Source of the DNA: Aaosphaeria pasadenensis
Lineage: Eukaryota > Ascomycota > Dothideomycetes > Pleosporales
Direction of reading: 5' to 3'
Assembly (NCBI GenBank): GCA_022813625.1
Contig: JAKLMB010000022.1
Coordinates: 186,001-250,000, forward strand
Length of the DNA: 64,000 bases
The translations under genes were made by a program, and so were the position numbers. The notes under the pieces were generated by a model. The model was given only the letters and a program-made list of their open reading frames with translations. It was not told the DNA's origin and made no database searches. Each line of letters begins with the position of its first letter. Position 1 is the stretch's first letter. Below are positions 21,231 to 32,309 of the stretch, piece after piece.

Positions 21231-23643
21231 TGATTGGGCGGGGTTGTTCCGCACGACTTCCTGGTCCCAGTTCTCAGGAACGCGGAGCAGAGCCTCAATC
21301 CTCCCCTCGTTACACCGTGCACGTCATCGTCAACTCATGGTCCAAGGATCTGGATTCATCATCCGCTTAACAAGGCATCTCGATAACTTGCCATTGAAGT
21401 AACTATCCCACTCGGTTTCCCAATTCTCTCAGTCGGGTATCGAGTGTGACTTGCAATTTTAGGAGTGCTTGCTGACAAGGGGAAGCTGCTATAATTTGTT
21501 TCGACAAGTCGCGCCCGCTTCATCTACAGCGGATAGGCTCATGATTCATCGGGCTGGCCCTTTACTAGTATCTAATCTATGCCAAAATCTGTCAATTTGA
21601 GAGGCCTTAGGACTATTGACTAGCTACAGTATATTCTTGCTACTTCAGCTCCTATGTATAGAAGATACATGAAGCTAGCAGGTGACCAGCCCGACGCGCC
21701 TACCTTCTAGACAAACATGAACAGAGATTGTTTCAACTTAGTCTTCTGTATGGAGCACTGCAAGTCTATTGTTGTTGCGTGCATGCTGGTCACAGGATCG
21801 ATCGTTCCTGACCTGCTCTCGAGACCCAATACTACTAATTTTGCTTTCGCCGAGGTATCCCGCATCTTTGGGGATTCTGTTGCCCCTGCCTGCTACCACC
21901 CAGCTAGGGATGCCGGCATGCAAAAAGACGCCTGTCTACGACAATAATGACGCACAGTCCCTACTGGAGAGAAAGAAAAAGAAAGAGAGAAGAGTAAAAA
22001 AGATCACGAACATTCCTCGGACATGACCGAAAACCACGCGATGGGGGCGTGGACCTCACATCCCACATCTCCACAACCGTGGCTCACCACTGATGACCAA
22101 CCACCGAGGCCGAAGTGTTTCTCTCCTGAAGCCTGATCTTGTGACCTGGAGATTATTCAAGATTTACAATGCGGCTCTGCGCGCTCCAGCTGGGGAACGG
22201 GTCGCCGATCTGTTCTCAGCCTAGGACTTGAGCCGCATTATTCTTGTTTTGCCCTGGACCAGACGAGTTTTCTTTGTTTTCGTACCTGTCAGCAAAAGTC
22301 TGTACTAGTGCCTGAAAATTTCTCCCGGGAAATCGTCCAACAGGTTCGCTTTGCAACGCCAGCACCGTTCCTCTACACTAGTAACTGGCCGAGACCGTAT
22401 TCATGCTCGACTAGCCCGAGGCTACATCACGCCAGTAGCAAATCATGACACCCAGACTGACGGAGCAGGCCCCGCTGCTACAGTGAGGTGAAGTCTTTCG
22501 TCTAATCACGTCTTTCCAAGTCGAGTCGACAATGGCCCGGATTCGTCCTTTTTCAATTGTCCCTCGACCGTCGCATCAGGTTTGGCTACTAATTGTACGC
22601 ACGGTGAGGTCGCACGACAGTGCTTCCACGCGGCTCTTGCTAGAGCCATTATTTTCTTCCATCTCTCTTCTTTCCCTTTACCTAAATAGGCTAATGCCTT
22701 TGCTAGGAGTCGTCACCTGCGATGCTCATTGCTTCGCAGTCGGAGTACTTCACCTCATGCATAGGGATACACGCAGTTAGCGCGGCAGTAGTACCAGTAG
22801 GAAGTCTGCATGTCTTCACTCGCATAATTGTTGAGCTGTCTGGAGAAGCCAACATCCGGGGTTGGTTCTCCCTCTGTTGAGAAAGGCCATGTTGATCAAG
22901 ACACTGCGACTGCGGGGTTTCTCATCAGGAATGTCCTCCAGGATGAGCTAAATCATGATCGGCCTGGTAAAACCCTCTTTTGAAAAGATTTGATTCGAGG
23001 AGTCGGGCAAGTGTGCCGTAGGTGGCACTGCTACCTGGTCGACATCTCCAACATATTGTAGACCGTGCCATTGCCCGCTAAGCATTTAGACAAGACCTTA
23101 GTGCCCGATGTTGCCAAATCTTGTTTACGCCACCCCATACTCCGTGTTCTCCAATTCAACCTGGCCAGCATCTTGTTGCGTGAGAAGTACATTCTACCAA
23201 CCACACAGATACATCGTAGACGTGTGAACATGACAGCAACGAAGAAATCTCAAGGTGGGTCTGTAACGTTATTGAAATATCAGAAACGTCATGCGCCCGT
23301 CTGACTGCAACAACATCATCAGGTCGACACGTGTTGAGTGTCCTTCTATTTCTCATCGCAATGAGGTGATCCCTACTCATTCGAAATTTACACCATAACC
23401 CCGATGTAACTGGAGCTAGCAACCTGGAGCTAGTGTGGAGTTCGTGGATGGCGTACCGCGGACATTATCCTCCCCACCTTTGCTCCGTACGATGTACGCT
23501 TGATGCGACGTCCAGATGTATTTGCACACAGTCCCGACTCGACTAGACCTTGTTGGTGCCCGCACGGTATCCCCAGATGTTCTTTTCACGCTATTATTCC
23601 AATCACCCAATGATTGTACCCGTGATCCAGTCCTCGGTCCAGT

Positions 23644-23669
23644 CCCCAGCAAAGCCATCACGTCCCCAG
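23644..23669. promoter_or_regulatory. Pair of candidate CreA/Mig1 carbon-repression sites
   Basis: CCCCAG at 23644-23649 and 23664-23669 reads CTGGGG on the other strand, a match to SYGGRG. The two copies are 20 bp apart, in the same orientation, about 170-195 bp before the hexose transporter start codon. The motif is short, so binding is only a suggestion. Confidence 0.35.
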
Positions 23670-23839
23670 CTAAGCATGTCAAGCCTGTCAAGCCGTTGAC
23701 CCAAGGTTGAGATCTACAATCTACTTAAAGGAGCTTCAGGTCGCTCCCCAATTCCATTCTCCAGCTCATCACATCCACTTACCTCCATCTCTTCTCCACC
23801 AATCTTTGTCATTACATAGAATTCCCAATACCCCGGATC

Positions 23840-25518
23840 ATGGGTTTCCTGATTCAAAAGCCTGAGGGCACTGCCGGATCGGCATTGCCAGCCATCCTGG
23901 TCGGTCTGTTCGTCGCTTTTGGCGGCGTGTTGTTTGGGTAACCTACACCGTGTTCCCATCTGGATCTACATAGGGCTAACATGTTGATAGTTATGATACT
24001 GGTACCATTGGCGGCATTCTGGGTATGAAGTACTGGAGGGAGCAATTCTCTACTGGCTACATCAACCCCAAAGATCATCTTCCCGATGTCACAGCTGCAC
24101 AAACTTCCGAGATTGTTTCCATTCTTTCCGCTGGTACCTTCTTTGGCGCCCTCACTGCCGCACCTGTAGCAGATTTGATTGGTCGCCGACTTGGCTTGGT
24201 TGCTTGCAATGTCGTCTTCTGCATCGGTGTCATCCTCCAGACCGTTGCCACTGACATTCCTCTCTTCGTTGCTGGTCGTTTCTTTGCTGGCTATGGTGTC
24301 GGCATGATCAGTGCTACCATTCCTCTCTACCAGTCCGAAACCTCACCTAAATGGATCCGTGGTGCCGTCGTTGGTGCATACCAACTCGCAATCACAATTG
24401 GACTTCTCCTTGCAGCCATTGTCGATAACGCAACTAAGCATCGCAACGACACTGGATCTTACCGTATCCCCATTGCAATCCAATTCGCATGGGCTATCAT
24501 CCTATTCGTTGGATGCATCTTCCTTCCCGAAACGCCTCGCTTCCACATCAAGAAGGGGCGTCATGAAGCTGCTGCTAAGTCGCTTTCGGTTCTTCGCCGT
24601 CTTGACGTCGACCACCCTGCTCTCCTTGAAGAGTTGTCTGAGATCAACGCCAACCACGAATATGAGTTGAGCCTCGGCAAAGCCTCTTACCTTGACTGCT
24701 TCCGAGGAAACTTGGGCAAGCGCCTCTTCACTGGATGTGCTCTCCAGGCTCTCCAGCAGCTCACCGGTGTCAACTTCATCTTCTACTATGGCACTTCGTT
24801 CTTCCAGAACTCTGGCATCAAGAACCCCTTCATCATCAGCATGATCACATCCGCCATCAATGTTGCCTCCACTTTCCCCGGTCTCTACCTCGTCGAGAAG
24901 TGGGGTCGCCGCAACCTCCTCCTCTTCGGTGCTATCGGCATGGCTGTCTGCCAGTTCATCGTCGCCATCACTGGTACCGTCGTCGGTGTTGAGAACATGG
25001 CTGCCCAACAGGCCCTGATCGCCTTCGTCTGCATCTACATCTTCTTCTTCGCCAGTTCGTGGGGACCCGTCGCCTGGGTCGTGACCGGAGAGCTCTTCCC
25101 TCTCAAGGTCCGAGCCAAGTCTCTCTCCATGACCACCGCCTCCAACTGGCTCCTTAACTGGGCTATCGGTTACGCCACTCCCTACCTCGTCAACAACGAG
25201 CCCGGCGACGCCAACCTCGGTGCCAAGGTGTTCTTCATCTGGGGCGGCTGCTGCTTCGTCTGCATCTTCTTCGTCTGGGCCATGATCTACGAGACCAAGG
25301 GACTCGCCCTCGAGCAGGTCGACGAGCTCTACGCAAAGGTTGACAAGGCCTGGAAGTCCCCCGGCTTCGTTCCTACCGTCTCTTTCCAGGATGTCCAGGA
25401 CGTCAACGGCGGCAGGAAGTTGAGCTTGGCTGAGGCTGAGAACGAGGCTACCAGGAAGAGGAGCGTCGCCCACTCCGAGAACAAGGGCAACATGACCGAG
25501 AAGCATTTGGACGTATAG
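23840..25518 (+). CDS. MFS hexose transporter
   Basis: Sugar:proton symporter or facilitator of the major facilitator superfamily, sugar porter family, in the plasma membrane. Two exons (23840-23937, 23991-25518) give 541 aa; the intron has a clear GCTAAC branch site and splits a Gly codon in FG|YDTGTIGG. Family marks include YDTGTIGGILG in TM1, DLIGRRLG after TM2, GYGVGMISATIPLYQSE, PETPRFHIKKGRHEAA at the end of TM6, QQLTGVNFIFYYG in TM7, GRRNLLLFG, and ETKGLALEQVDELY after TM12. It resembles the fungal high-affinity glucose transporter group, but substrate and affinity cannot be read from sequence. Codon use is strongly C-ending, above all in the second half, which suggests high expression. 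Candidate carbon-repression sites lie upstream. Confidence 0.93.
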
Positions 25519-26737
25519 ATGATGGATCAAGACACTTAATGTTGAGAAGCATGGCATACATGACTATTACTGGCGTTTTTCCCAAGATGTGAGGTTACGA
25601 CCAAGGGAATGTAAATATTAAATGGGGAGTTCGACGTGTATATATGAACCTTTTACTCTTTTCCTTTCGAATCCAATTGTTAAAACAATTCATCTTACTG
25701 TGCACAAAACGACTCACTGCCTGTACATGTTTTAATGAATGATTGATTCCCTCACAAGCAGTTTTCTGTTCCCACACTCTCACTAGTAGCGAGAATAGAA
25801 CACAATTTGTCAACTGATGAAGACAGTCATATGCAAAGACCATTAATTTTCTCACGTTCTTCTCAGCAGCAATGCGTAGAACAAGTGAGTACATAAGTCA
25901 CACCTTCTCACTCGACAATAAAGTGGAACGGATAAAAGAAAAGAAAGAAGAAAAAAGTCGAAGGTGCATGCAGGCATCACACCTGACAGCATACCTTACT
26001 CTGATCGAAGTTGATGCAAAAGAAAATGGCTGTCACTACCAATCTCAATCCTCAACATCGTCCTTTCCGCTGGGGTTTGAAAATTGCTGGATACGCCTGT
26101 CAGTAATGCAATTGATGAACGTTTTCGATATCTGCGGTTGTCATTTTCTCCTTGAATATGCATTGATCTTCACACTTTCGTGTCCATGAATATGTAACTA
26201 CCGGTCAGCTGAATGGAAGCCACAAAGGATAGTCTATATTATATAAATGTTATAAAAGGATGTTGGAAAGTTTCATTTTGCGTGAGCAATATGTAGGTAG
26301 GTCATGGCAAGGATCGTGTTATAAATCTATGCAAGGTCGAGACGACCGTCTGGAAGGCTGAGGGTGTGGTTAGTGAGTATTGAGAGAGCTGTGTTGTATC
26401 GGCAGCTGTATTGAGGGTTACGTTTCGTAGTGCTTTTGGTGCATCCGACTTCGAATGGGCGATGACGAAAAGAAGGGTTGTCGAGCAATTCAAATTGGGA
26501 GTGGAGGAAAAAGGCCAAGTCAAATCCTCCATCCTCAGGTTTTTTGCATGTTCATATCATTTCACAGAGTAGCGGTAGAAATTTTGCACGAAACGGTAGT
26601 AAGTTCTTTTGTTATCCAGATAGAACATAAATGATTTTAACATCGACCATGCGAATGGTGGTATATCATCGAAGAACGCCCCCGAAATGCCTGAACGCCA
26701 TATGCCATGCTGCCTTTTTTTGACCGTACAGTAGCAA
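25519..26737. other. AT-rich intergenic stretch between convergent genes
   Basis: 3' flanks of the hexose transporter and RPF2, which converge. No gene or repeat family is recognised. Confidence 0.6.
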
Positions 26738-27855
26738 TCAGACTTTGCCCTTCTTCGGCGTTCGGCCTTCCTCATCATCGGACGCCTCATCGACCATGGT
26801 CGCGTCGTCCTCACCATCGCTCTCGTTCCTGCCGCGCTTCAATCCCTTCATTTTCCTCGTCTGCATCTTGCCGAGGTCCTGCTTTCCGACGTGGATCTTG
26901 CCGACCTTGTCACCCATGATGTCCATGTCGATGTTCTTCTTCGTCCTTGGCTCTGCGCCCTTGGGTTTCTTCATCGCCTCTTTCAGCATGTCGGGGTCGG
27001 GGAACCTCTCACGGCCGACGGTGAAATCCATGCGCGGTCCCATCTCTTCGACTTCCACTCGTGGGAGCTTCTGCCCGCTGCGCTTGGTCTTGATCAAGTA
27101 GCCTCGGAGGTGGATCTTCGGAGCAGGGAGACCCTCCTCCTCTTCTTCAGCAGAAATCGAGATGATATATTGAAGTCCCGAAACGTCCACCTCGTTCGTG
27201 TCCTGGCCTCGGAAGAAGTCAAGGAACAGGGACTTTGCGAGAGTATACTTGGTCTCCGTGGGAGACTCGAAGGCCGTGCCGTGGAAAGAAAGCATGGGCT
27301 TCATTCCAATTGCGGGTTTGCCGTTCTTGAATTGGCTGAGCTGGCGGAATGTGTCCGGGTTGACATAGAGCTCGAGCATATCGAGGATCTTGTAGTCGAA
27401 TGTTCGGATGAGGGTGATGCAATGAGGGCGTTTCTTCGAGTGACTGCTAAGAGCAAGGAGGGAAGTATCGTTCTTGTTGGAGAAGAATTCGAGAGCTTAG
27501 GTAGAGTTAGTAAATGCATTGGGAGAAAATTCGACATATTGGATATCATACAAGTTGCATCTTCAAAAGGATGGATGTCGTTCTTCTTAGTAAATCTCTC
27601 GACGAACGGGCGTTTCAATGAGACCAAGTCCGACACGACTAATTTCAGGACTTCAGAAGTCTTGGTTGCGGTGAGGAAGAGGGTTGTCTTGGGGTTCTCA
27701 TGCTGCTGCGGCGCACGCTTGTCCATGGCACGCTTTGCGCGAGCATTTTTGGGTTTGCTATGCGAATGGTCAGTCCATGTTTTCAATTCATGCCTCTTGA
27801 TATCATTGGTTATACGATATCACACAAAGAGAAGCACTTACGCTGTCTTCAACAT
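26738..27855 (-). CDS. RPF2: Ribosome biogenesis protein RPF2 (Brix domain)
   Basis: RPF2 acts with RRS1 in the nucleolus to recruit the 5S RNP to pre-60S ribosomes. Exons 27855-27842, 27757-27552 and 27495-26738 join to 325 aa. The start MLKTAKPKNARAKRAMDKR is typical of the family, followed by the Brix domain (about residues 27-230): ENPKTTLFL, KNDIHPFEDATSLEFFSNKN, SHSKKRPHCITLIRTFDYKI and LSFHGTAFE. The C-terminal third is basic and ends in acidic EEEG and KKGK tracts, as expected for a nucleolar factor. The first exon is only 14 nt. It is divergent from the monothiol glutaredoxin gene with 456 bp between start codons. Confidence 0.93.
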
Positions 27856-28311
27856 CTTGGCGTTGTGATATAGCGAGGGTATGATATTTGTTCTCGAGTC
27901 CTAGCAATCTCAAAAAGTTCGGCGGGCGAACCAAAAATTTGACGGAGTTCCGGAGAAACCGATCTGCCGTGTTGGTTCAGCTGCATGGCCAGGCAGTGTT
28001 TATGTAATCGGCTATCCCCAGATAGGCCAGTGGGGCCAATAGCACGTCAGAGGTCACAACCTTAGTTAACTTAATCATACCATTATATTTTATCAGATCG
28101 TAATCCATCGCCATTGCGATTGCGGAATCTTCCCTTTTCTTCTCACTCGCATCCTTGCCTTTCTTAAAACTATAATCACATTATAAATCCATCTCTTCTT
28201 GTCTTCCTACCTTATTGCCAATTAATTGTCCTCCTCCTGGTTCCACTCTGCTCCTGCCTCGACGTTCCACACCCCCCCGCCGACACCCCGCGCTCCTCGC
28301 CCATCGCCAAA
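27856..28311. promoter_or_regulatory. RPF2/glutaredoxin divergent promoter region
   Basis: 456 bp between divergent start codons. The right side is pyrimidine-rich before the glutaredoxin ATG. It contains a GATA-type iron-box candidate, listed separately. Confidence 0.5.
28090..28098 (-). promoter_or_regulatory. ATCTGATAA, match to the SreA-type iron GATA site
   Basis: Reads ATCTGATAA on the minus strand, a full match to ATCWGATAA, the site of fungal siderophore GATA repressors. It is about 213 bp before the glutaredoxin start and 235 bp before the RPF2 start. One such 9-mer is expected by chance in a window of this size. Confidence 0.35.
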
Positions 28312-29174
28312 ATGGCAAGTGTACATGAAATCCCAGATGAGGGTGCTTTCGCCTCCACCATATCTTCGATCCCACAATCCACACTCGCAGTCATCTACTT
28401 CCACGCACCATGGGCCGCTCCGTGCAAACAAATGTCAACGGTCCTCTCTGCACTCGCCAGCACCTATTCCACAGATGCTCCCATCGCCTTCCTCTCCCTC
28501 AATGCTGAAGAGCTCCCAGAAATCTCGGAGCAATATGACGTTACAGCAGTTCCTTACATAGTCCTCCAGAAAGATGGAAGCGTACAGGAAACGGTCTCGG
28601 GTTCAGACGCAGCGAAAGTCCGAGCGGCAGTTGAGCGATATGCAGGAGCCGGCAATAAATCCAGTCTACCACCAGCGCAAACCGTTACGAAGCCAGCCCA
28701 GCAAGCTGCCACGAATGGCGCGGCGAACGGCTCAGGATCCCTTGCGCCCACAGCCGGCGATTCCAGCACCGCACCCGAGGCCGGCGAGACCAGCCAAGAG
28801 GAGCTGTTCAAGAGGCTTGGGGAACTCGTCAAGGCGGCACCAGTCATGCTTTTCATGAAGGGAACGCCTAGCCAGCCACAATGCGGATTCAGCAGGAAGA
28901 CAGTTGGACTACTTCGAGAAAAGGGAATTCGATATGGTTTCTTCAACATCTTGGCCGACGACGAGGTGAGGCAGGGTCTCAAGGAATTTGCGGAGTGGCC
29001 CACTTTCCCCCAAGTCTGGGTCAATGGTGAACTTGTTGGCGGATTAGATATTGTAAGTCCAATCATGACGGTGATTGTTTCGACGCTAACAGCAAGCAGG
29101 TCACTGAGGAGTTTGAGAATGACCCAGACTTCTTGCGTGAATATTCTGTTAATGGCCAGGCTGCTGCTGCTTAG
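28312..29174 (+). CDS. GRX4: Monothiol glutaredoxin, Grx3/Grx4 type (thioredoxin-like plus CGFS domain)
   Basis: Cytosolic/nuclear monothiol glutaredoxin that binds a [2Fe-2S] cluster and takes part in iron sensing and Fe-S delivery. Two exons (28312-29052, 29100-29174) give 271 aa. The N-terminal thioredoxin-like domain (about 1-110) has WAAPCKQM, with a single cysteine where thioredoxins have CxxC, so it should not be a dithiol oxidoreductase; this is normal for the family. An Ala/Thr/Ser-rich linker follows. The glutaredoxin domain (about 165-271) carries MLFMKGTPSQPQCGFSRKTV with the CGFS active site, then WPTFPQVWVNGELVGGLDI and VTEEFEND, which complete the glutathione-binding surface. 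The start codon has A at -3. MMS19, the Fe-S targeting factor, occurs 20 kb away. Confidence 0.94.
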
Positions 29175-29843
29175 ATAGCATGAGTTGCTACGGGACAGAA
29201 TTATAACGGCAGACTTATATCTTCTAGAGAGAGACGCTCTGCATCCGTGGATCTTGAGCAAAAGCCGGATGGCTGGGCTTTCGGGAGTTATGTCTGGGAA
29301 TACCAATGAGCCATGAATATAAATCTTTCTTCTATATCGACCTATCAAAGAAGTCACGACAGCTATGACGGCGACAGGATTTCCAACCTTATCAAGTCGC
29401 CGATTATATGATACAAAAATCTTTAACCTATGTAGGACATAATTAAATAACTATGATATTCTCCAAAGGGTTACTGTAAACTGTTGAATCGCCGAACCCT
29501 TCTTGCCCGTACATCAGTCTCGAAATCAAAGACATGAAATATAGCTGTAATTCTTCTTCTATGATATTTTCTTTGGATATTAGGAACACTACGATTGGTC
29601 CTTCCAGAACCGTTTCCTACTCTGCACGCGACACCTACAGAGCCAATGACGCTCCAGGATGGAGACTCCGACCAACCACGATCGTTACATTCCCCATACC
29701 TCTAAAACCCCTCCACTATCCACACCTACCTGCCTTTCCCATCCTCTCCATCTATCAATTCCCCCCAGCCCCTAAACTCAAAGTACCAAACCGAATAGAA
29801 AAAAAAAGAAGTCAAAAAAACAAAAACAAAAGAGATAGTAAAA
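29175..29843. other. Intergenic, upstream of the SET-MYND gene
   Basis: No gene seen. The right end is C-rich, then A-rich, just before the start codon at 29844, as often in fungal 5' leaders. A long minus-strand frame at 28554-29357 is antisense to the glutaredoxin gene. Confidence 0.6.
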
Positions 29844-31718
29844 ATGGCACAACCCCCCAACGAAAATGTCTACTTCGCCCGCTCACCCATCTGCGACGCC
29901 GCCTCCTCCGGCAGCGGCAAAGGCCTATTCGCCAACCGCGCTTTCGGTCCTGGCGACGCGATAAGTGTGGTCGAAAGACCGCTCGGGACAGCGCTGGACG
30001 TCCTACGGCTGGAAGATACGTGTTCGAATTGCTTCCTGTGGACGACGATGCCGCATGCCGACCACGGCGAGGCGCTCGGGGTGAGGCTTTATGTGCCCGA
30101 CGATGCGAGGGTGGATGTGTGCACGGGGTGTCGGAGCGTGAGGTATTGTGGGAAGGTGAGTTGTAGTTTAGTTGTTGTTTTGGGAGGGTGGTGAGAGTTG
30201 TTGCTACTGCCATGTTTCCAATTTTATTCTTTATCATTTATCAGGTTTCAATTCCCAATCCTCAATTCTAAATTCCCTAGTTCTATAATTCCTGGGAATA
30301 AAGGGTTTTAATGATTTTATTAAACAGAAATGCCAAACTGCCGCCTGGAAAAGAGGTCACAAGTACGAATGCAAGGTCCTGAAGAGCATCAATAGTATGC
30401 CTGGGAGGGCACTTCCCAAGGCTGTATTCGCGACCATCGACATGCTGAGCAGACGGAACAACGGCCTCATTGACGACCAGGCGTGGACGATGCTGTGTGA
30501 GCTCGATGCGCACGTGGACCATTTCAGGATGTCGGAGGTGTGGAGTGATATTGAGCTCATGGCGACCGGGGCGCTGCATTACTCGGGGACTGGAAACACG
30601 TTTGACAAAGATTTTGTGATTAGCATGCTTGGGAGGGTCAGTATTCGAGAATCTCCGGCTTGTATGAGTGCTTGATGGCTGATGTGGGAGAGCAGGTGTT
30701 GGCGAATAGTTTGACGATTATCACGCCCTCGCTGGATCCCATGGGAATCATGATCGATCCACACCTGTGCCGGATCAACCATTCGTGCGACCCCAATGCA
30801 TTCATCATGATGGACGGCCCGCAGGTTTCGGTCCGCCCGCTCCGAGAGATCAAAAAGGACGAGGAAGTCTTGATTTCATATTGCGATACTACGCTCCCTT
30901 ACGCACGCCGTCAGTTGGATCTTCAGACTAGATGGTTTTTCAGCTGCAAATGTAGCAAGTGTAGATTGGGCACGGCAGCGCCAGAAGACGAGTGGAAAAC
31001 ACCTCCAAAGGACCTGGCTCCGGAATGGAAGGCGAAAGCGAAAGAAATGAGCGGGAGGCAAGCTCTGCTCGACGACCCTGCGAACTACGTCGGGCCATCG
31101 GCGGACGAGAAGCATGTTGCGGTGCTCCAGGGGAAGGCCTTCGAGTGCCACCGAGAAGCGCAATTGCAAGAAAGATTTCCAGATTCTCTGCGGATTCTGA
31201 AAGAAGGCATGTCGATCTGTAGCCAGACCAAACTTTGGCCAATCCATCGTCAACCGTATCCTTCGTTGCGAGACGACTGCATCTACGCTTTGCTCGAGCT
31301 GCAGAAGTATCGAGAGGCGTTTACGCAGTCTTTCGTGCGGTATCGATATGTCATGCCTAAGCTTCAACGGACGAGTTTTCATCCCGCTCGCGTGACGCAG
31401 ACGTGGAGTATGGCCATGCTTGCGTTTTATTTTTCACAGGAGGCGCCGATCATACCTGGCGTGGAGATGCCTCTGGTTGCACTCATGCTCATGCGGGAGA
31501 CCGCTGGGCTGTGTGAGAAGAGTCATGGTGGGAAGAATACTTTCACGATCAGTGTAAAGAAGAAGCTTAGGGAGGTGGAAAGCGCATTGTGTGCAGTACT
31601 TGGTGTGGATGATCCGACAATCATAACCACGGAGGGATCTGAGCAAATGGATATTCTCGAGGAGAAGATTCCATTTAATGATGATCTGGATGTTGGACTA
31701 GAGGCGATTGTTCGGTGA
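29844..31718 (+). CDS. SET and MYND domain protein (SMYD-like)
   Basis: Probable protein-lysine methyltransferase or a catalytically relaxed relative. Three exons (29844-30155, 30328-30636, 30696-31718) give 547 aa. The N-terminal SET part SSGSGKGLFANRAFGPGD is split by a MYND zinc finger (about residues 60-115: CSNCF, CTGCRSVRYCGKKCQ, WKRGHKYEC). The SET core follows with GIMIDPHLCRINHSCDPNA near residue 235 (the NHSCxPN cofactor motif), VSVRPLREIKKDEEVLISY and the post-SET cysteines FSCKCSKC. The C-terminal half is helical and TPR-like, as in SMYD proteins. The second intron has a GTCAGT donor, but it is in frame and removes a stop. The substrate is unknown. Confidence 0.9.
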
Positions 31719-31963
31719 GAGTGACATCTGTCATCGACCTCTCGAACGAAGATGGCTCGCATTGATGAGCTTCGGTAGCTGGTGAAAATGAGGGTGAAAG
31801 TGAGAGAGCGCTGCGATTCACATGCAGTACATTAGTTCAAACACTTCGTTCTTCGATGCACTTCCAACGAACTCACACTCTTGCTTATGCTTTCACGTTC
31901 ACCGTGCAGGACTCATCAGTTCACCATTCAAGCCTCGCCTCTCCATGCCCATTGAACTTCGCG

Positions 31964-32040
31964 CGGTCATACCTGTTCACCTTTCCAGGCTCTTTGCGCT
32001 TCACACGGGCATACCCGTTCACCTTTTTTCAGGCTTACGA
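31964..32040. repeat. Imperfect 42-bp-period direct repeat
   Basis: CATACCTGTTCACCTTTCC at about 31968 and CATACCCGTTCACCTTTTT at about 32010, each followed by AGGCT or CAGGCTT. Roughly 35 bp of similarity per copy. Confidence 0.6.
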
Positions 32041-32093
32041 TTCATCATCACCACTGCTCTCTCACTTTGAGGCGAACCCGTCCTCGTACGTCT

Positions 32094-32100
32094 ATAAAGA
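32094..32100 (+). promoter_or_regulatory. TATA-like element
   Basis: TATAAAG, 210 bp before the start codon at 32310, in front of a pyrimidine-rich leader. Confidence 0.4.
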
Positions 32101-32309
32101 GCGCCCATCTGTTCCACCTCTTCTTCAACTCAACACTCCACTTCGCAACAACCCTTCCTGTCTCGTTGACGCTCAATCACTCCCATCTCTGCATAACACC
32201 CAATTGTCCAGTCTTCAGACCACAAAGCTCCCCACTTGCCATTCAACCATCAGCCATCACAATCACTATCAGACGCAAGCCTCACCCGACAAAACCCTCA
32301 ACGATCAAA

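Larger units (their letters stand above)
21124..23839. other. Gene-free stretch between dUTPase and the hexose transporter
   Basis: The left end is dUTPase promoter and the right end is transporter promoter. I see no gene in the middle; small frames such as 21717-21947 lack features. TACTCCG-type words occur at 23138, 23483 and (as CGGAGTAC) 22741. Confidence 0.6.
31719..32309. other. Promoter and pyrimidine-rich leader of the 32310 gene
   Basis: No gene. Contains an imperfect direct repeat (31964-32040) and a TATA-like element, then a long C/T-rich leader up to the start codon. Confidence 0.6.

Noticed and set aside
24502..25557. 351-codon open frame antisense to the hexose transporter
   Set aside because: Composition is Glu/Asp/Leu-rich mirror of a C-ending codon bias on the other strand; the sense frame is a clear MFS transporter.
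28554..29357. 267-codon frame antisense to the glutaredoxin gene
   Set aside because: Shadow of the biased sense gene, and no recognisable domain.
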